The notes under the pieces are model-generated. The model ran no database searches. It had not been told where the DNA came from and worked only from the letters and a program-made list of their open reading frames with translations. Positions 1-9,231 of a stretch of DNA of 64,000 bases are shown one piece after another. The translations under genes and the position numbers were made by a program. The DNA is taken from contig NZ_JADNYK010000001.1 in the NCBI RefSeq assembly GCF_017810075.1, positions 124,001 to 188,000 on the forward strand, read 5' to 3'. Origin of the DNA: Pseudozobellia sp. WGM2. GTDB lineage: Bacteria > Bacteroidota > Bacteroidia > Flavobacteriales > Flavobacteriaceae. Position 1 is the first letter of the stretch; each line of letters opens with the position of its first letter.

Positions 1-77
1 CGAAAAGAGCATGCTTATAATTCTTATTTTAGTCATGTCTATATTTTTGATAAGTTTTTATTAAATGATATGTGATA

Positions 78-1787
78 TTAATATCCTGGATTTTGATCCA
101 GAATGCCGCCGCTTTGATCAATAGCGTTGATTGGTATAGGAAACAAGTCATGCTTGTCTTCATACGTCTTGAATTTAGACCCGTAATCAGCTTGATTGAT
201 ATCCTCGGCTTCTCTAGGTATATAGGCACTAAGGGTTTCCTGTGCTACATCCCACCTTCTTAAATCGAACAAACGATGACCTTCCATTCCAAACTCAAGT
301 CTTCTTTCAAATCGTACGGCTTTTCTAGCAAAATCTTGATTAGGAAAGCTAACATAAGGTTCGATTTGATAGTTTGCTGCAGGTTCGTCTGCCTCACTTT
401 CTGTATCTTTTACGTACGTCATGTTTTTGGCTCGGTTTCTTACGCGGTTGACATATTCCATAGCAAGAGCTAAATCTGGACTCGATTTTTCTACGGCTGC
501 TTCTGCGGCCATCAATAGAACATCTGCAAAGCGCATAATGTTGTAATTGATTCCGGACCAATCCGATCCCCAACCACCAGTACCTCGCTGGGCGTCTACC
601 TCATCTGCTTGATATACATTTTTCTTAGGTAAATAGGGCCCTGAAATATCTTGGAAAGTTGCCCTGATCCATTCTTTTCCTGGGTTGGGTCCAAAACCAT
701 TGTAGTCAATACCCCTTCTAGATACGGTATAATCCAACCTTGGATCTAAAGGGCCTGTGTGAGGTACAAACTCTTCTGAACTGTTAATGCCGTAATCGCT
801 GGCTACATCAGATTGATAAAATGTGTCCAATAGCGGCAATCCTGAGCCATCTGTTTGAAAAGCGTTCACCAAATCTTGTGTAGGCTGATAAAAACCACAA
901 CAGGTTCCCAACGGACCACCTCCTGGAAAGTTTAGGGTGCCCGTACCATTACCGTTGTAGGATTGCCCGGAATCAGAGGCAAATTGAATTGCGAACATAG
1001 ATTCTGAAGCGTTTTCCCCTGCTAACCTAAAGTTGTCCAAATATTCTGCATTTAAGCTGTATGGACCATTTTCAATTACATCTTGGAAGAGAGGTAAGGC
1101 CTGATCCCATTTTTCTTGGTACAGATAGGCCTTTGCCAAAAAGGCTTTGGCCACCCACTTGTTTGACCTTCCTACTGAGGTTTCTTCACCTATGTTTTCA
1201 ATTGCGGCAAGAAAATCGGCTTCTATCTCTACCCAAATGGGGCCGGGATTAGGTTGGTTAAACTCTTGGTTCGAAAAATTCTCGACAGAAATAAAAGGTA
1301 TATTCCCGTAATGTTTTTGTAGATCAAAGTTGTAATATCCTCTTAAAAACTGAGCTTCACCAAGCTGTTGCGTAAAATCTCCTTCAGGAATTTGGTTAAT
1401 GAGCTCAATTACGGCATTACATCTGTTTATTCCAGCATACAAGGCACTCCACCGGCCAAGAAACCAAGAATTGCCCGTTTGCCAGTCAAAGGTCTCAATT
1501 TGAAATAATTCGGTATTGTCGCCATCCGTACTACCTCTATGGGCATCATCTGATACAACGTCTGTCCACCAGTTGTCACCACCACGTGAAACTGCTTCAC
1601 CTTGTGCGTTGATGCGTTCACCATCTAAAACGGAATAGGCTGCGGTCAACTTTAAATCAACCCCGGTGGCATTCTGTAATGCCTCATCGGAAAGGGCGCC
1701 CGTGGGGGTTATTTCCGTAAAATCGTCGCTACATGCAACTAGCAACATGCATGTAAGCGTAATTGAATATATTATTTTCCTTTTCAT
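78..1787 (-). CDS. SusD/RagB-family outer-membrane nutrient-binding lipoprotein
   Basis: A 569-residue lipoprotein that should form the surface lid over the SusC channel encoded just upstream and capture an oligosaccharide or other ligand for TonB-dependent uptake. Seen: a short signal peptide ending in the lipobox LVAC with Cys19, followed by SDDF, which resembles the SDDFE surface-export signal known in Flavobacterium; a SusD-like N-terminal TPR region (LGEAQFLRGYYNFDLQKHYG, about 140-160) and the RagB C-terminal signature around RFERRLEFGMEGHRLFDLRRW (about 490-512). The gene starts 4 bases after the SusC stop, so the two are translated from one message. Ligand cannot be predicted because no glycoside hydrolase or lyase partner lies inside the window; the next gene is off the left edge. 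Confidence 0.95.
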   Translation of the reverse strand: MKRKIIYSITLTCMLLVACSDDFTEITPTGALSDEALQNATGVDLKLTAAYSVLDGERINAQGEAVSRGGDNWWTDVVSDDAHRGSTDGDNTELFQIETFDWQTGNSWFLGRWSALYAGINRCNAVIELINQIPEGDFTQQLGEAQFLRGYYNFDLQKHYGNIPFISVENFSNQEFNQPNPGPIWVEIEADFLAAIENIGEETSVGRSNKWVAKAFLAKAYLYQEKWDQALPLFQDVIENGPYSLNAEYLDNFRLAGENASESMFAIQFASDSGQSYNGNGTGTLNFPGGGPLGTCCGFYQPTQDLVNAFQTDGSGLPLLDTFYQSDVASDYGINSSEEFVPHTGPLDPRLDYTVSRRGIDYNGFGPNPGKEWIRATFQDISGPYLPKKNVYQADEVDAQRGTGGWGSDWSGINYNIMRFADVLLMAAEAAVEKSSPDLALAMEYVNRVRNRAKNMTYVKDTESEADEPAANYQIEPYVSFPNQDFARKAVRFERRLEFGMEGHRLFDLRRWDVAQETLSAYIPREAEDINQADYGSKFKTYEDKHDLFPIPINAIDQSGGILDQNPGY

Positions 1788-1791
1788 TTTT

Positions 1792-4700
1792 TTAAAATTT
1801 TAGATTAACACCTAATGAGTAAATTGAGGCTAAAGGGTAGTTGTTGTCCGCAACACCAATGGTAAGGTTGTCAACGGCGCCGCTATCCAAAAATCTTGGT
1901 CTTAGTTCTGGGTCGATCCCATCATACCCTGTTATGGTGAACACATTGGTTCCTTGCAGGTAAAACCTAATACTGTCCATTCCCAATATACCTGAAACCT
2001 CCTCGTTGAAAGTATATCCTATTTGTATATTCTTTAACCTCATATAAGAGCCGTCTTCCACATAAAAGGAATTGGCGGTACCTTCATTGTTTGTAATGCT
2101 CTGGCTTAAGGCCGGTAATGAAGCGTCCAAATTCTCCGGGCTCCATGAATCCAATACTCTTGTGCTTCGGTTAGCATTGAAGAAGGTTGGCATATCGGTA
2201 TAAACCTTGTCGTTATTGAATATATCGTTTCCTTGAGATCCTTGAAAGAATGCTGACATATCAAAACCTTTATAACCCAATGTTAGATTGACACCATAAG
2301 TGAAATCAGGATGGGGAGAACCGATAAATGTTCTATCGGCATCGTCAATGACATTGTCGCCATTAAGATTTTTGTACTTAAACCTACCAACGCCGTCTGC
2401 CGGGTTTTCAAACCCTTGGTCAGGGTGTGCAGCCACTTCTTCGGGCGAACTGAAAATGCCTTCCACAATTCTGCCATAAAATGAAGAGATTGGTTGTCCC
2501 TCTTGGGTTCGTGTTACGGTTCCTGTGGTTCTAAAACCACCAAATCCGGTCTGGAAAGCACTGATTAGATCAGTAACTTCATTTTTATAACTGGAGAAGT
2601 TAATGTCGACACCATAGCGAAAATCGGATTTAGTAACGTCGGCAAAGCTTAAAGTTGCATCGATTCCTTTGTTTTCAATAGAACCCAGATTAACATAAGG
2701 TGGTGCCGCATCAATAGCAGTAGAACTGATCAGACTGGCATCTTGATTGATCAAATCTTTTGTTTTGACCGTAAAGTACTCTGCCGCCAGATTTAATTTT
2801 CCTTCTAAAAAGCTCAATTCTACACCAACATTGGTAGTTTCACTGGTTTCCCATTTAAGATCGGCATTTCCTACCGCATTTAAAATAGCTCCCTGTGTGG
2901 GCCCTCCACTTCCGGTAAATACATAATTGGCGTATTGATCACTTAAGACCGAGATATTTGAGGTGGGGTTGTTTACCGGTAATGTTTGGTTACCCAACTG
3001 CCCCCAGGATCCCTTAAACTTTAGTCTGTTCAAGAAAAAATCTTCTGGCCAGAAATTCTCGTTGCTAACTACCCAACCACCACTAAAAGAAGGAAAAACG
3101 TCGCTTTTATTGTCTCCAAGGAATCTTGAGGATTCGTCTTGGCGTACTGTGGCGGTCAAAAGGTATTTTCCTGAATAGTTATAATTGATTGTGCCAAAGA
3201 TAGAAAATAGAGACGATGCATTGTCATAGGCGTAAGACACGTTAGGTGTTCCCCCGCCATTACTTAGTAAGTAGTACTCCGGTGTTTCAAAGAAATAATT
3301 GGTTCTCTCTATTTCCTTTCCTTTACCTGTTACATTTAAGGCTTCGATACCTACCAAGGCATTAATGGAATGGTCACCAAAAGATTTGTTATAATTTAAA
3401 GTATTGTTCCAAACCCATTCATAGGCATCTTGATCAGCTTCTCGAAGGGTATTGGTTGCAATGGGTTCCGATGATTCAGGAATTAAAGCTCTAAACCTAC
3501 GATCATTGTAAGCTCTAATAGAACCTCCAATTGAAGTTTTGAACTGAAGACCATCTATTATGTCAAGAGTGGCATAAATATCTCCAAAAACCCTAAATGT
3601 TTTGTTGAAATCATTGCCTTGTCTACTAGCTTCCGCAACCGGGTTGTTCGGGTTGGAAAGACCAGTGTCATTACTGTAGTTACCCGCAAAATTACCCTCG
3701 GCATCATACACGGGAACCAATGGTGACATTCTCGTGGCAAAATTATACCATGATTGACCTCCAGCTCTTCGGTCAAAGGAAATATTGGCGTGTTCGCCAA
3801 CCCTAATTCGATTGCCAATTTTAAATTCTGAGTTTAATCTAACCGAACCTCTTTTAAAACCAGAGGCAATTTGAATACCTTGACGATTTAAATATCCAGC
3901 GGAAAATAGAACTTTAGATTTTTCATTACCATTTTCAAAAGTAATTGACGCATTTTGTGTAATAGCGGTCCTGTATAATTCGTCAAGCCAATCTGTACCA
4001 CCTCCAGGGGTAATAGGCGCATTAACGGGCGTTCTTTGTAATTGGTCTGGGGTAACAGGGTTAGGACCATCTCCGTATTGAGGATGGGATGGCTTTCCTC
4101 CATCATTTAAAATACTCTGCCAAATCATCTGACCGTGTTGCTCAGTATTCAAGAGCTCGGGTAAATTAGAGGCTCTTGAAAAGCCCGTGTACATATCAAG
4201 AGATATTTTAGAAGTATCCATATTATAACCACCTCCTTTAGTGGTGATAATTACAACCCCATTGGACGCTCTTGCTCCATATATTGCGGCGGCACCATCT
4301 TTAAGCACGTTCATTTGATCAATGTCTGCCGGGTTAATGGAGTTTAAAATACTGGCATCATCGGTCTGTACCCCATCAATAATGTACAGCGGATCGTTAC
4401 TGTTTCCCGTTCCATAACCTCTAATTCTTACGACGGGAGATGACCCCGGCTCACCATTATTGGTAATGGTTACCCCCGAAACCCTGCCCTGTAAAGCTTC
4501 CGCAGCGTTTACTATTGGAGCTTTTGTAGCTTCAGATACATCTACACTACCCACTGAACCCGTAAGATCTCCTCTGGTTTGTACAGAGTAACCAGTGACA
4601 ACGACTTCGTCAAGAGCAGCTGCGTCTTCTGTCATGGTAACATTCACTGCTGATTGACCATTAACAGCTACTTCTTGGTTACGAAAACCGACATAGCTAA

Positions 4701-5001
4701 AGACCAATGTTGCACCCTCGGCAACATTTAAGCTGAAATTTCCGTCAAAATCTGTTTGCGTCCCGTTTGTAGTACCTTTTTCAATAACATTGGCACCAGG
4801 TAGAGGCAGACCTGCCTCATCAATTACAGTACCTGTAATCGTTGTTTGGGGTTTAGTGTCGTTGAGATTTCTAGAGTTGACGTTTTTTTCTTTTGAATGG
4901 GAGCTTTGTGTTCCCAGACCAAAGAACATGAAGCACATTGAAAGTAGTAATGCACTCCGTCTTCCTGCAAAAGCAGGATAGCGTTTTTGATTCATAATCA
5001 T
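1792..5001 (-). CDS. SusC/RagA-family TonB-linked outer-membrane transporter
   Basis: A 1069-residue TonB-dependent beta-barrel that imports substrate delivered by its SusD partner. Seen in order: signal region (residues 1-35), a carboxypeptidase-regulatory-like beta-sandwich (about 54-125, ITGTVIDEAGLPLPGANV), a TonB-box-like stretch LDEVVVTGY (130-138), a plug with the family motif YIIDGVQ and DGAAAIYGARASNGVVIITTK-type plug end (about 205-255), then a 22-strand-type barrel ending in aromatic F. Length is normal for SusC. Two in-frame ATGs (5001 and 4995) are equally possible starts. It forms an operon with the SusD gene. No adjacent SARP, sigma/anti-sigma or hybrid two-component regulator is visible in the window. 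The substrate is unknown. Confidence 0.96.
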   Translation of the reverse strand: MIMNQKRYPAFAGRRSALLLSMCFMFFGLGTQSSHSKEKNVNSRNLNDTKPQTTITGTVIDEAGLPLPGANVIEKGTTNGTQTDFDGNFSLNVAEGATLVFSYVGFRNQEVAVNGQSAVNVTMTEDAAALDEVVVTGYSVQTRGDLTGSVGSVDVSEATKAPIVNAAEALQGRVSGVTITNNGEPGSSPVVRIRGYGTGNSNDPLYIIDGVQTDDASILNSINPADIDQMNVLKDGAAAIYGARASNGVVIITTKGGGYNMDTSKISLDMYTGFSRASNLPELLNTEQHGQMIWQSILNDGGKPSHPQYGDGPNPVTPDQLQRTPVNAPITPGGGTDWLDELYRTAITQNASITFENGNEKSKVLFSAGYLNRQGIQIASGFKRGSVRLNSEFKIGNRIRVGEHANISFDRRAGGQSWYNFATRMSPLVPVYDAEGNFAGNYSNDTGLSNPNNPVAEASRQGNDFNKTFRVFGDIYATLDIIDGLQFKTSIGGSIRAYNDRRFRALIPESSEPIATNTLREADQDAYEWVWNNTLNYNKSFGDHSINALVGIEALNVTGKGKEIERTNYFFETPEYYLLSNGGGTPNVSYAYDNASSLFSIFGTINYNYSGKYLLTATVRQDESSRFLGDNKSDVFPSFSGGWVVSNENFWPEDFFLNRLKFKGSWGQLGNQTLPVNNPTSNISVLSDQYANYVFTGSGGPTQGAILNAVGNADLKWETSETTNVGVELSFLEGKLNLAAEYFTVKTKDLINQDASLISSTAIDAAPPYVNLGSIENKGIDATLSFADVTKSDFRYGVDINFSSYKNEVTDLISAFQTGFGGFRTTGTVTRTQEGQPISSFYGRIVEGIFSSPEEVAAHPDQGFENPADGVGRFKYKNLNGDNVIDDADRTFIGSPHPDFTYGVNLTLGYKGFDMSAFFQGSQGNDIFNNDKVYTDMPTFFNANRSTRVLDSWSPENLDASLPALSQSITNNEGTANSFYVEDGSYMRLKNIQIGYTFNEEVSGILGMDSIRFYLQGTNVFTITGYDGIDPELRPRFLDSGAVDNLTIGVADNNYPLASIYSLGVNLKF

Positions 5002-5381
5002 TGTTGTTTGTTAGTTTAAAAATGATATTGAGTTGTTGTTTTGTTAATAAAGATTTGAAATCTTATATGTTAACAAAAACTATAATTAAACGATAATGAT
5101 AACAAAATTTTGTGAGAACAAACCTTACTCAAACGTTATATTTTAGCCTACTTTTTGGTGTAGGTAAAACACTTATTAATGGTATTTTGGTATTAAGAGC
5201 CTGTATATCTTACGGATGTCTCAATTTAGAAACCTTAAAATTGGAAATTATTATTTTTAGAAGATACTTTAAAAAAACCTATGATTGTAGGAATTGTCTT
5301 ATGTTTAAAAAAATATCATTTAAAGAGGTGATTAATAATTGATATAAATTTAGAACTAAATTTAATCGGAGGGTAGGGTAG
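5002..5381. other. 380-base intergenic region upstream of the SusC gene
   Basis: AT-rich leader between the convergent-side end of the methyltransferase gene and the SusC start; it must carry the SusCD promoter. A reading frame of 76 codons on the plus strand (5112-5342) has no family resemblance and is probably not a gene. A pure A/T inverted repeat, TAAATTTA at 5345-5352 and 5357-5364, lies near the left end but lacks a G+C stem or T tract. No exact TAnnTTTG box on the minus strand was found. Confidence 0.4.
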
Positions 5382-6575
5382 TCATTTTACCTCAGAAGTT
5401 ACCTTTTCGCAAACCATAATTGCCAATTCTTGATTAATTTCTTTACAAAAAAAAAGGTATAATTTTCCACCGTCGGCGATTCTAAGTTTTTTACGTATTT
5501 GTGCAACGGTCTCTGGAAAATTTCTAGTAGTGATATTAGCCTTCTTAATGTTGAGTGCTTTCAAAGACTTTTTGTTAAAAGGTATCTTTTCTATGATTTT
5601 AAAAACCCTGCCCGGAAACTCAATTGATTTATCAGAAGTATACAGGTGTGTGTGTTCGTGCAATTTTTCCAACCCTAATTGTTGACCTAGAAATTTAAAT
5701 GCCCCTGATTTTAGTAAGGCTGAGTTTGGTTCGTAGAGGTATGTTTTAGCTTTTGAGAATTCAGAGGTGGCATGGCTTTCTTCTTCAAGATGAAAATTGA
5801 ATTTTTGCGTATCACCTTTTGTAAAATTGATGGTTTTTATATTGACTTTTCCTTGATAACCATCTTCCATCAGCCATAGTAATTCTTTAACATCGTTTTC
5901 TACTGCCACTACATGTATCTCTCTAACATGTTTTAGTTCGCTAAGTCCTAATCTAATATCCAACAGGGGGGCGGTTTTTACTAAAACCCTTTCAGCTTTT
6001 GAAAAAAGAAGAGGTAGATGTTTCAAAATATTAGGGGTACAGTCAGAGAGCATAAAAACTTTTTGATTGCCCTCTTTTCTCCTTGCGGGATCTAAATAAA
6101 TACAGTCGAAATTCTTCTCTGTTTTCTCTAAATAATCAATACCGTTTTGAGCTTTTGCACGTATATTTTTTGCGCCTAGAATTTCAAAATTGTGTGATGC
6201 TATTTTAGACAAATCTTCGTCAATTTCAAGGTGTAGAATTTGTTCGAAATACTTACTGAAAAAGTAACTATCGACTCCGAATCCACCGGTTAAATCTACA
6301 AGCGAATTTCCACTGCATATAGACGCTTTGTAGTCAGCGGTTATTTCAGATGATGTCTGTTCAATATTTAACTTTTTCGGGTAATAAATTTTAGGAGTTT
6401 TGAACCAAGTAGGTAGCTTTTTTTCGCACTTTTTTCGAGACTCAATTTGCTGGGCGAGTTCTTTGTTGGAAATACCTTCAAAGATTGGCTTTTTAAGCAA
6501 TACTGTCACGATGTCAGTATTCTTATTTTCAGATATAAAATTTTGTGCACCAGTATTTAGTATGTTACTATTCAA
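5382..6575 (-). CDS. Class I SAM-dependent methyltransferase with C-terminal THUMP-like domain
   Basis: A 397-residue protein of a family conserved in Bacteroidota. The core is a Rossmann methyltransferase: the SAM-binding loop is LVDLTGGFGVDSYFF (about 92-106), followed by LHLEIDEDLSKIA and the catalytic-region motif DCIYLDPARR (about 156-165), which resembles the DPPR/DPAR loops of N-methylating RNA/DNA enzymes. The C-terminal part (from about 330) matches the THUMP-like domain seen in this family, suggesting an RNA substrate; the substrate itself is not established. The best start is TTG at 6575: no in-frame ATG is nearby and the N-terminus reads as a coherent protein. It is 7 bases downstream of the permease gene and likely shares its transcript. 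Confidence 0.85.
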   Translation of the reverse strand: MNSNILNTGAQNFISENKNTDIVTVLLKKPIFEGISNKELAQQIESRKKCEKKLPTWFKTPKIYYPKKLNIEQTSSEITADYKASICSGNSLVDLTGGFGVDSYFFSKYFEQILHLEIDEDLSKIASHNFEILGAKNIRAKAQNGIDYLEKTEKNFDCIYLDPARRKEGNQKVFMLSDCTPNILKHLPLLFSKAERVLVKTAPLLDIRLGLSELKHVREIHVVAVENDVKELLWLMEDGYQGKVNIKTINFTKGDTQKFNFHLEEESHATSEFSKAKTYLYEPNSALLKSGAFKFLGQQLGLEKLHEHTHLYTSDKSIEFPGRVFKIIEKIPFNKKSLKALNIKKANITTRNFPETVAQIRKKLRIADGGKLYLFFCKEINQELAIMVCEKVTSEVK

Positions 6576-6582
6576 AGTGAAA

Positions 6583-7683
6583 CTATAAGCTTTTGGTTAG
6601 TGACTTAACAATCTTGTTTTCGGCCAAAAACTCTTTTAAAATTACTTTTATGGCGGTATAACCTGGCACGGCGACAATCATTCCTACCACCCCGAAAAGC
6701 AAGCCTGCGATGATAATAATCAAGAATATTTCAAGGGGATGGGACTTGACACTATTTGAAAAAATAAACGGCTGTGAAAAGAAATTATCGACCAATTGGC
6801 CCACTAATAAACCAATGAGCACGTAGCCCGTTTTTGGCAAAATAACGGAGCTGAAATCCATGCCTAAATTGCTTGTCATGGTCAGTACGATCATAATGGC
6901 CCCACCGATAATCGGGCCCACATACGGAATGATGTTAAAGAGGGCACATAAGAAGGCGATAACAATAGCATTTTCGATGCCGACAATTAGCAATGTAATC
7001 GTATAAATTACGAAAAGAATAAAGATTTGAAGTAGTAGCCCAACAAAGTAACGCGACAATAAATTATTGATTTTATCAATAGAGTTTACCGTACCGCCCT
7101 CCTTGGTTTTTGGTACGAAAGCTAAAATTCCTCTTTGAAATAGTTTACTGTCTTTTAGAAAGAAAAAAGAAATAAACAGAACTGAAAACAGGCCTATGCT
7201 GGCGGTGCTTAAAACATTTAAAAACGAATTGAGAATATTGGGTATGAAGCCAATATCTAGCCTATCTACTATGTTTTTTTCAAAGTCACTTTCTTGAATA
7301 ATCTCATCCACTACTTCGGGTGTGGCCCCAAAAAAGGCCATTACCTCTTGATAAAGCGTATTTAGATTATCTTTTAACTGATCGATATCAAGAAGCGATA
7401 AGTTTTTGCCTTGCTCTGAAATCAATGGAACAAACAAAGCTATTACACCTGCAAAAATAGCTACCATAAATAGCATGGTCAAAATTACGGCCAAGGTGTT
7501 GGGTAATTTGAGCTTTCGACGTAAAAATAGCACTATGGGTCTGCCAATAAGCGCTATAACTGCGGCTATGGCCAAGTAGGCGATTACCGATTGAATTTGA
7601 TATAGAAAATATAAAAGTAGAGCGATGCCTAGAATAATGCCGACAGCTCTTAAAATGCCCTGTGAAATTGTCTTAGAGGTCAT
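6583..7683 (-). CDS. AI-2E family transporter (UPF0118 permease)
   Basis: A 366-residue inner-membrane protein of the AI-2 exporter/PerM superfamily. Seen: paired N-terminal membrane helices (about 10-65), a third helix, a soluble loop of about 100 residues (LSLLDIDQLKDNLNTLYQEV), then a cluster of C-terminal helices with the family signature NIIPYVGPIIGGA and a final glycine-rich helix (FGVVGMIVAVPGYTAIK). The frame is open to 7737, but the ATG at 7683 (MTSKTISQGIL) gives the usual N-terminus, so I chose it. It sits between the DUF4159 and methyltransferase genes on the same strand. Members of this family carry various substrates; involvement in autoinducer-2 export is not implied here because no Lux system is visible. 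Confidence 0.9.
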   Translation of the reverse strand: MTSKTISQGILRAVGIILGIALLLYFLYQIQSVIAYLAIAAVIALIGRPIVLFLRRKLKLPNTLAVILTMLFMVAIFAGVIALFVPLISEQGKNLSLLDIDQLKDNLNTLYQEVMAFFGATPEVVDEIIQESDFEKNIVDRLDIGFIPNILNSFLNVLSTASIGLFSVLFISFFFLKDSKLFQRGILAFVPKTKEGGTVNSIDKINNLLSRYFVGLLLQIFILFVIYTITLLIVGIENAIVIAFLCALFNIIPYVGPIIGGAIMIVLTMTSNLGMDFSSVILPKTGYVLIGLLVGQLVDNFFSQPFIFSNSVKSHPLEIFLIIIIAGLLFGVVGMIVAVPGYTAIKVILKEFLAENKIVKSLTKSL

Positions 7684-7737
7684 TACTATTAGTTTTTGGT
7701 TGATGTGGTTGCCACGATGGTTCGTCAATAAAAACAA

Positions 7738-8388
7738 TTAATTCTCAAAGGCATAAGTAACAATATTGGCACCCATTTGAAGTGCTTCTTTGCGAATATC
7801 CTCTGGGTCATTGTGAACACTAGGATCTTCCCAACCATCTCCAAGGTCGCTTTCAGTGGTGAAAAGTAATACCAGTCGATTTTCGTGCAATATGCCGAAG
7901 GCTTGAGGACGCTTACCATCATGTTCATGTATTTTTGGTAGCCCTTCGGGGAAGGCGAACAATTTGTTGAAAATCGGATGCTCACGATCTAATTCTAATA
8001 ATTTCTTATCAGGGAATACGCTTTCAAGAGCTTTTTTAAGATAAGGTGCCATACCATAGTTGTCATCAATATGTAAAAAACCTCCTGAAAAAAGATAATT
8101 TCTCAGATTTTCTGCTTCATTCTCAGAGAAAACTACGTTGCCATGCCCTGTCATATGAAGAAACGGGTATTGAAAAATAGCACTGCTGCCTACTTCGACC
8201 GTACCCGGTTTTTCATCAATTTTCGTACCCGCATTTTGATTACAAAATCGAATCAAATTGGGTAAGGCCGTGGGGTTGGCGTACCAATCACCTCCGCCTT
8301 TATACTTGAGTATGGCAACTTCTTGAGCATATGAACTTGAAAGTCCTATAAGTACAATAAATACGAGCCCTGAGGTAAGTTTCTTCAT
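7738..8388 (-). CDS. DUF4159 domain-containing exported protein
   Basis: A 216-residue protein with an N-terminal signal peptide (MKKLTSGLVFIVLIGLSSSYAQ) and a DUF4159 domain filling the rest. Typical family motifs are visible: YKGGGDWYANPTALPNLIRF, YPFLHMTGHGNVVF, GGFLHIDDNYG and the C-terminal QMGANIVTYA. The fold resembles a class I glutamine-amidotransferase-like Rossmann domain, but no enzymatic role is proven. An in-frame GTG at 8409 would add seven residues before the signal peptide; ATG at 8388 is preferred since it begins with a canonical signal. It heads a three-gene minus-strand unit with the permease and the methyltransferase and is divergent from the DUF1223 gene, 42 bases away. 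Confidence 0.88.
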   Translation of the reverse strand: MKKLTSGLVFIVLIGLSSSYAQEVAILKYKGGGDWYANPTALPNLIRFCNQNAGTKIDEKPGTVEVGSSAIFQYPFLHMTGHGNVVFSENEAENLRNYLFSGGFLHIDDNYGMAPYLKKALESVFPDKKLLELDREHPIFNKLFAFPEGLPKIHEHDGKRPQAFGILHENRLVLLFTTESDLGDGWEDPSVHNDPEDIRKEALQMGANIVTYAFEN

Positions 8389-8430
8389 AAGTAAACGACC
8401 TATTGTCACAATACTTCAAATGTAAGAAAT

Positions 8431-9231
8431 ATGACCTTTAGTAAAGCAAAGTATATCAATATAGTATTCTTGATGATAGTGATTTTTGCGGCAATTAGTT
8501 TCTTTTCCTTTTCATCCGTGATAGACAAAAATAGTATTGACAATACTCCGGATGAGCCCTATGCGCCAATTGTTGTGTTAGAATTGTTTACTTCTCAAGG
8601 ATGCTCCAGTTGCCCACCGGCCGATAAATTATTGGATAAGGTGAAAGCCCGGAATGAAGAGAATCTTTTTACTTTATCTTACCATGTCGATTATTGGGAT
8701 TATATAGGTTGGGAAGACCCCTTTGCCAATCCTGCTTTCACCGAAAAACAAAAATATTATAACAGGAAATTTTCTTCGAAGAGAATTTACACCCCTCAAT
8801 TGGTGGTAAATGGTGATTCCCATTTTGTTGGGTCTAACGTTAGTGATATGAACAATGCCATTATCAAATATGGTGCGTCAAAAGTGGAAAACTCGGTGGT
8901 GCTGAAGAATGTTGAAGCAAGCTCAAATATGATTTCGTTTGATTATTTGGTTCATGGTGCTTTGACCGGTAAACAATTGAAAGCTGTTTTGGTTTTGGAT
9001 GAGCGTGTGACAAATGTGAAGAGAGGCGAAAATAGAAACCGAAAACTGGTAAATAGTAATATCGTAGTGACTGAAAAATACAAAGAAAATTTGGGCTCCA
9101 CGGGAAGGTTGAGTATTTCTATTCCATCATTGGTAAAAAGAGGTGAAAAGTTGCAGTTAATCGTGTTGGTAGAGAATGAGGAATATAAGATTACCGGTGC
9201 TGCACAGAGTGGTTTGATCGATAAATCTTAA
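8431..9231 (+). CDS. DUF1223 (thioredoxin-like) domain protein, membrane-anchored or secreted
   Basis: A 266-residue protein with a hydrophobic N-terminal segment (about 9-30) that exports or anchors it, followed by a DUF1223 domain. The domain start VVLELFTSQGCSSCPPADKL carries the thioredoxin-like CxxC pair Cys58-Ser-Ser-Cys61; further family motifs are LSYHVDYWDYIGWEDPF and RKFSSKRIYTPQLVVNG. The family is widespread and has a thioredoxin fold but no agreed function; a thiol-disulfide role in the periplasm is an inference from the CxxC and export signal. Its TAA stop overlaps the stop of the convergent rsmE gene. Confidence 0.85.
   Translation: MTFSKAKYINIVFLMIVIFAAISFFSFSSVIDKNSIDNTPDEPYAPIVVLELFTSQGCSSCPPADKLLDKVKARNEENLFTLSYHVDYWDYIGWEDPFANPAFTEKQKYYNRKFSSKRIYTPQLVVNGDSHFVGSNVSDMNNAIIKYGASKVENSVVLKNVEASSNMISFDYLVHGALTGKQLKAVLVLDERVTNVKRGENRNRKLVNSNIVVTEKYKENLGSTGRLSISIPSLVKRGEKLQLIVLVENEEYKITGAAQSGLIDKS

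Noticed and set aside
5112-5342. 76-codon plus-strand frame upstream of the SusC gene
   Set aside because: No family resemblance, no convincing start context, lies in the AT-rich leader and promoter region.
5345-5364. A/T inverted repeat near the methyltransferase gene as terminator
   Set aside because: Stem is only A and T and no T tract follows in the right direction.
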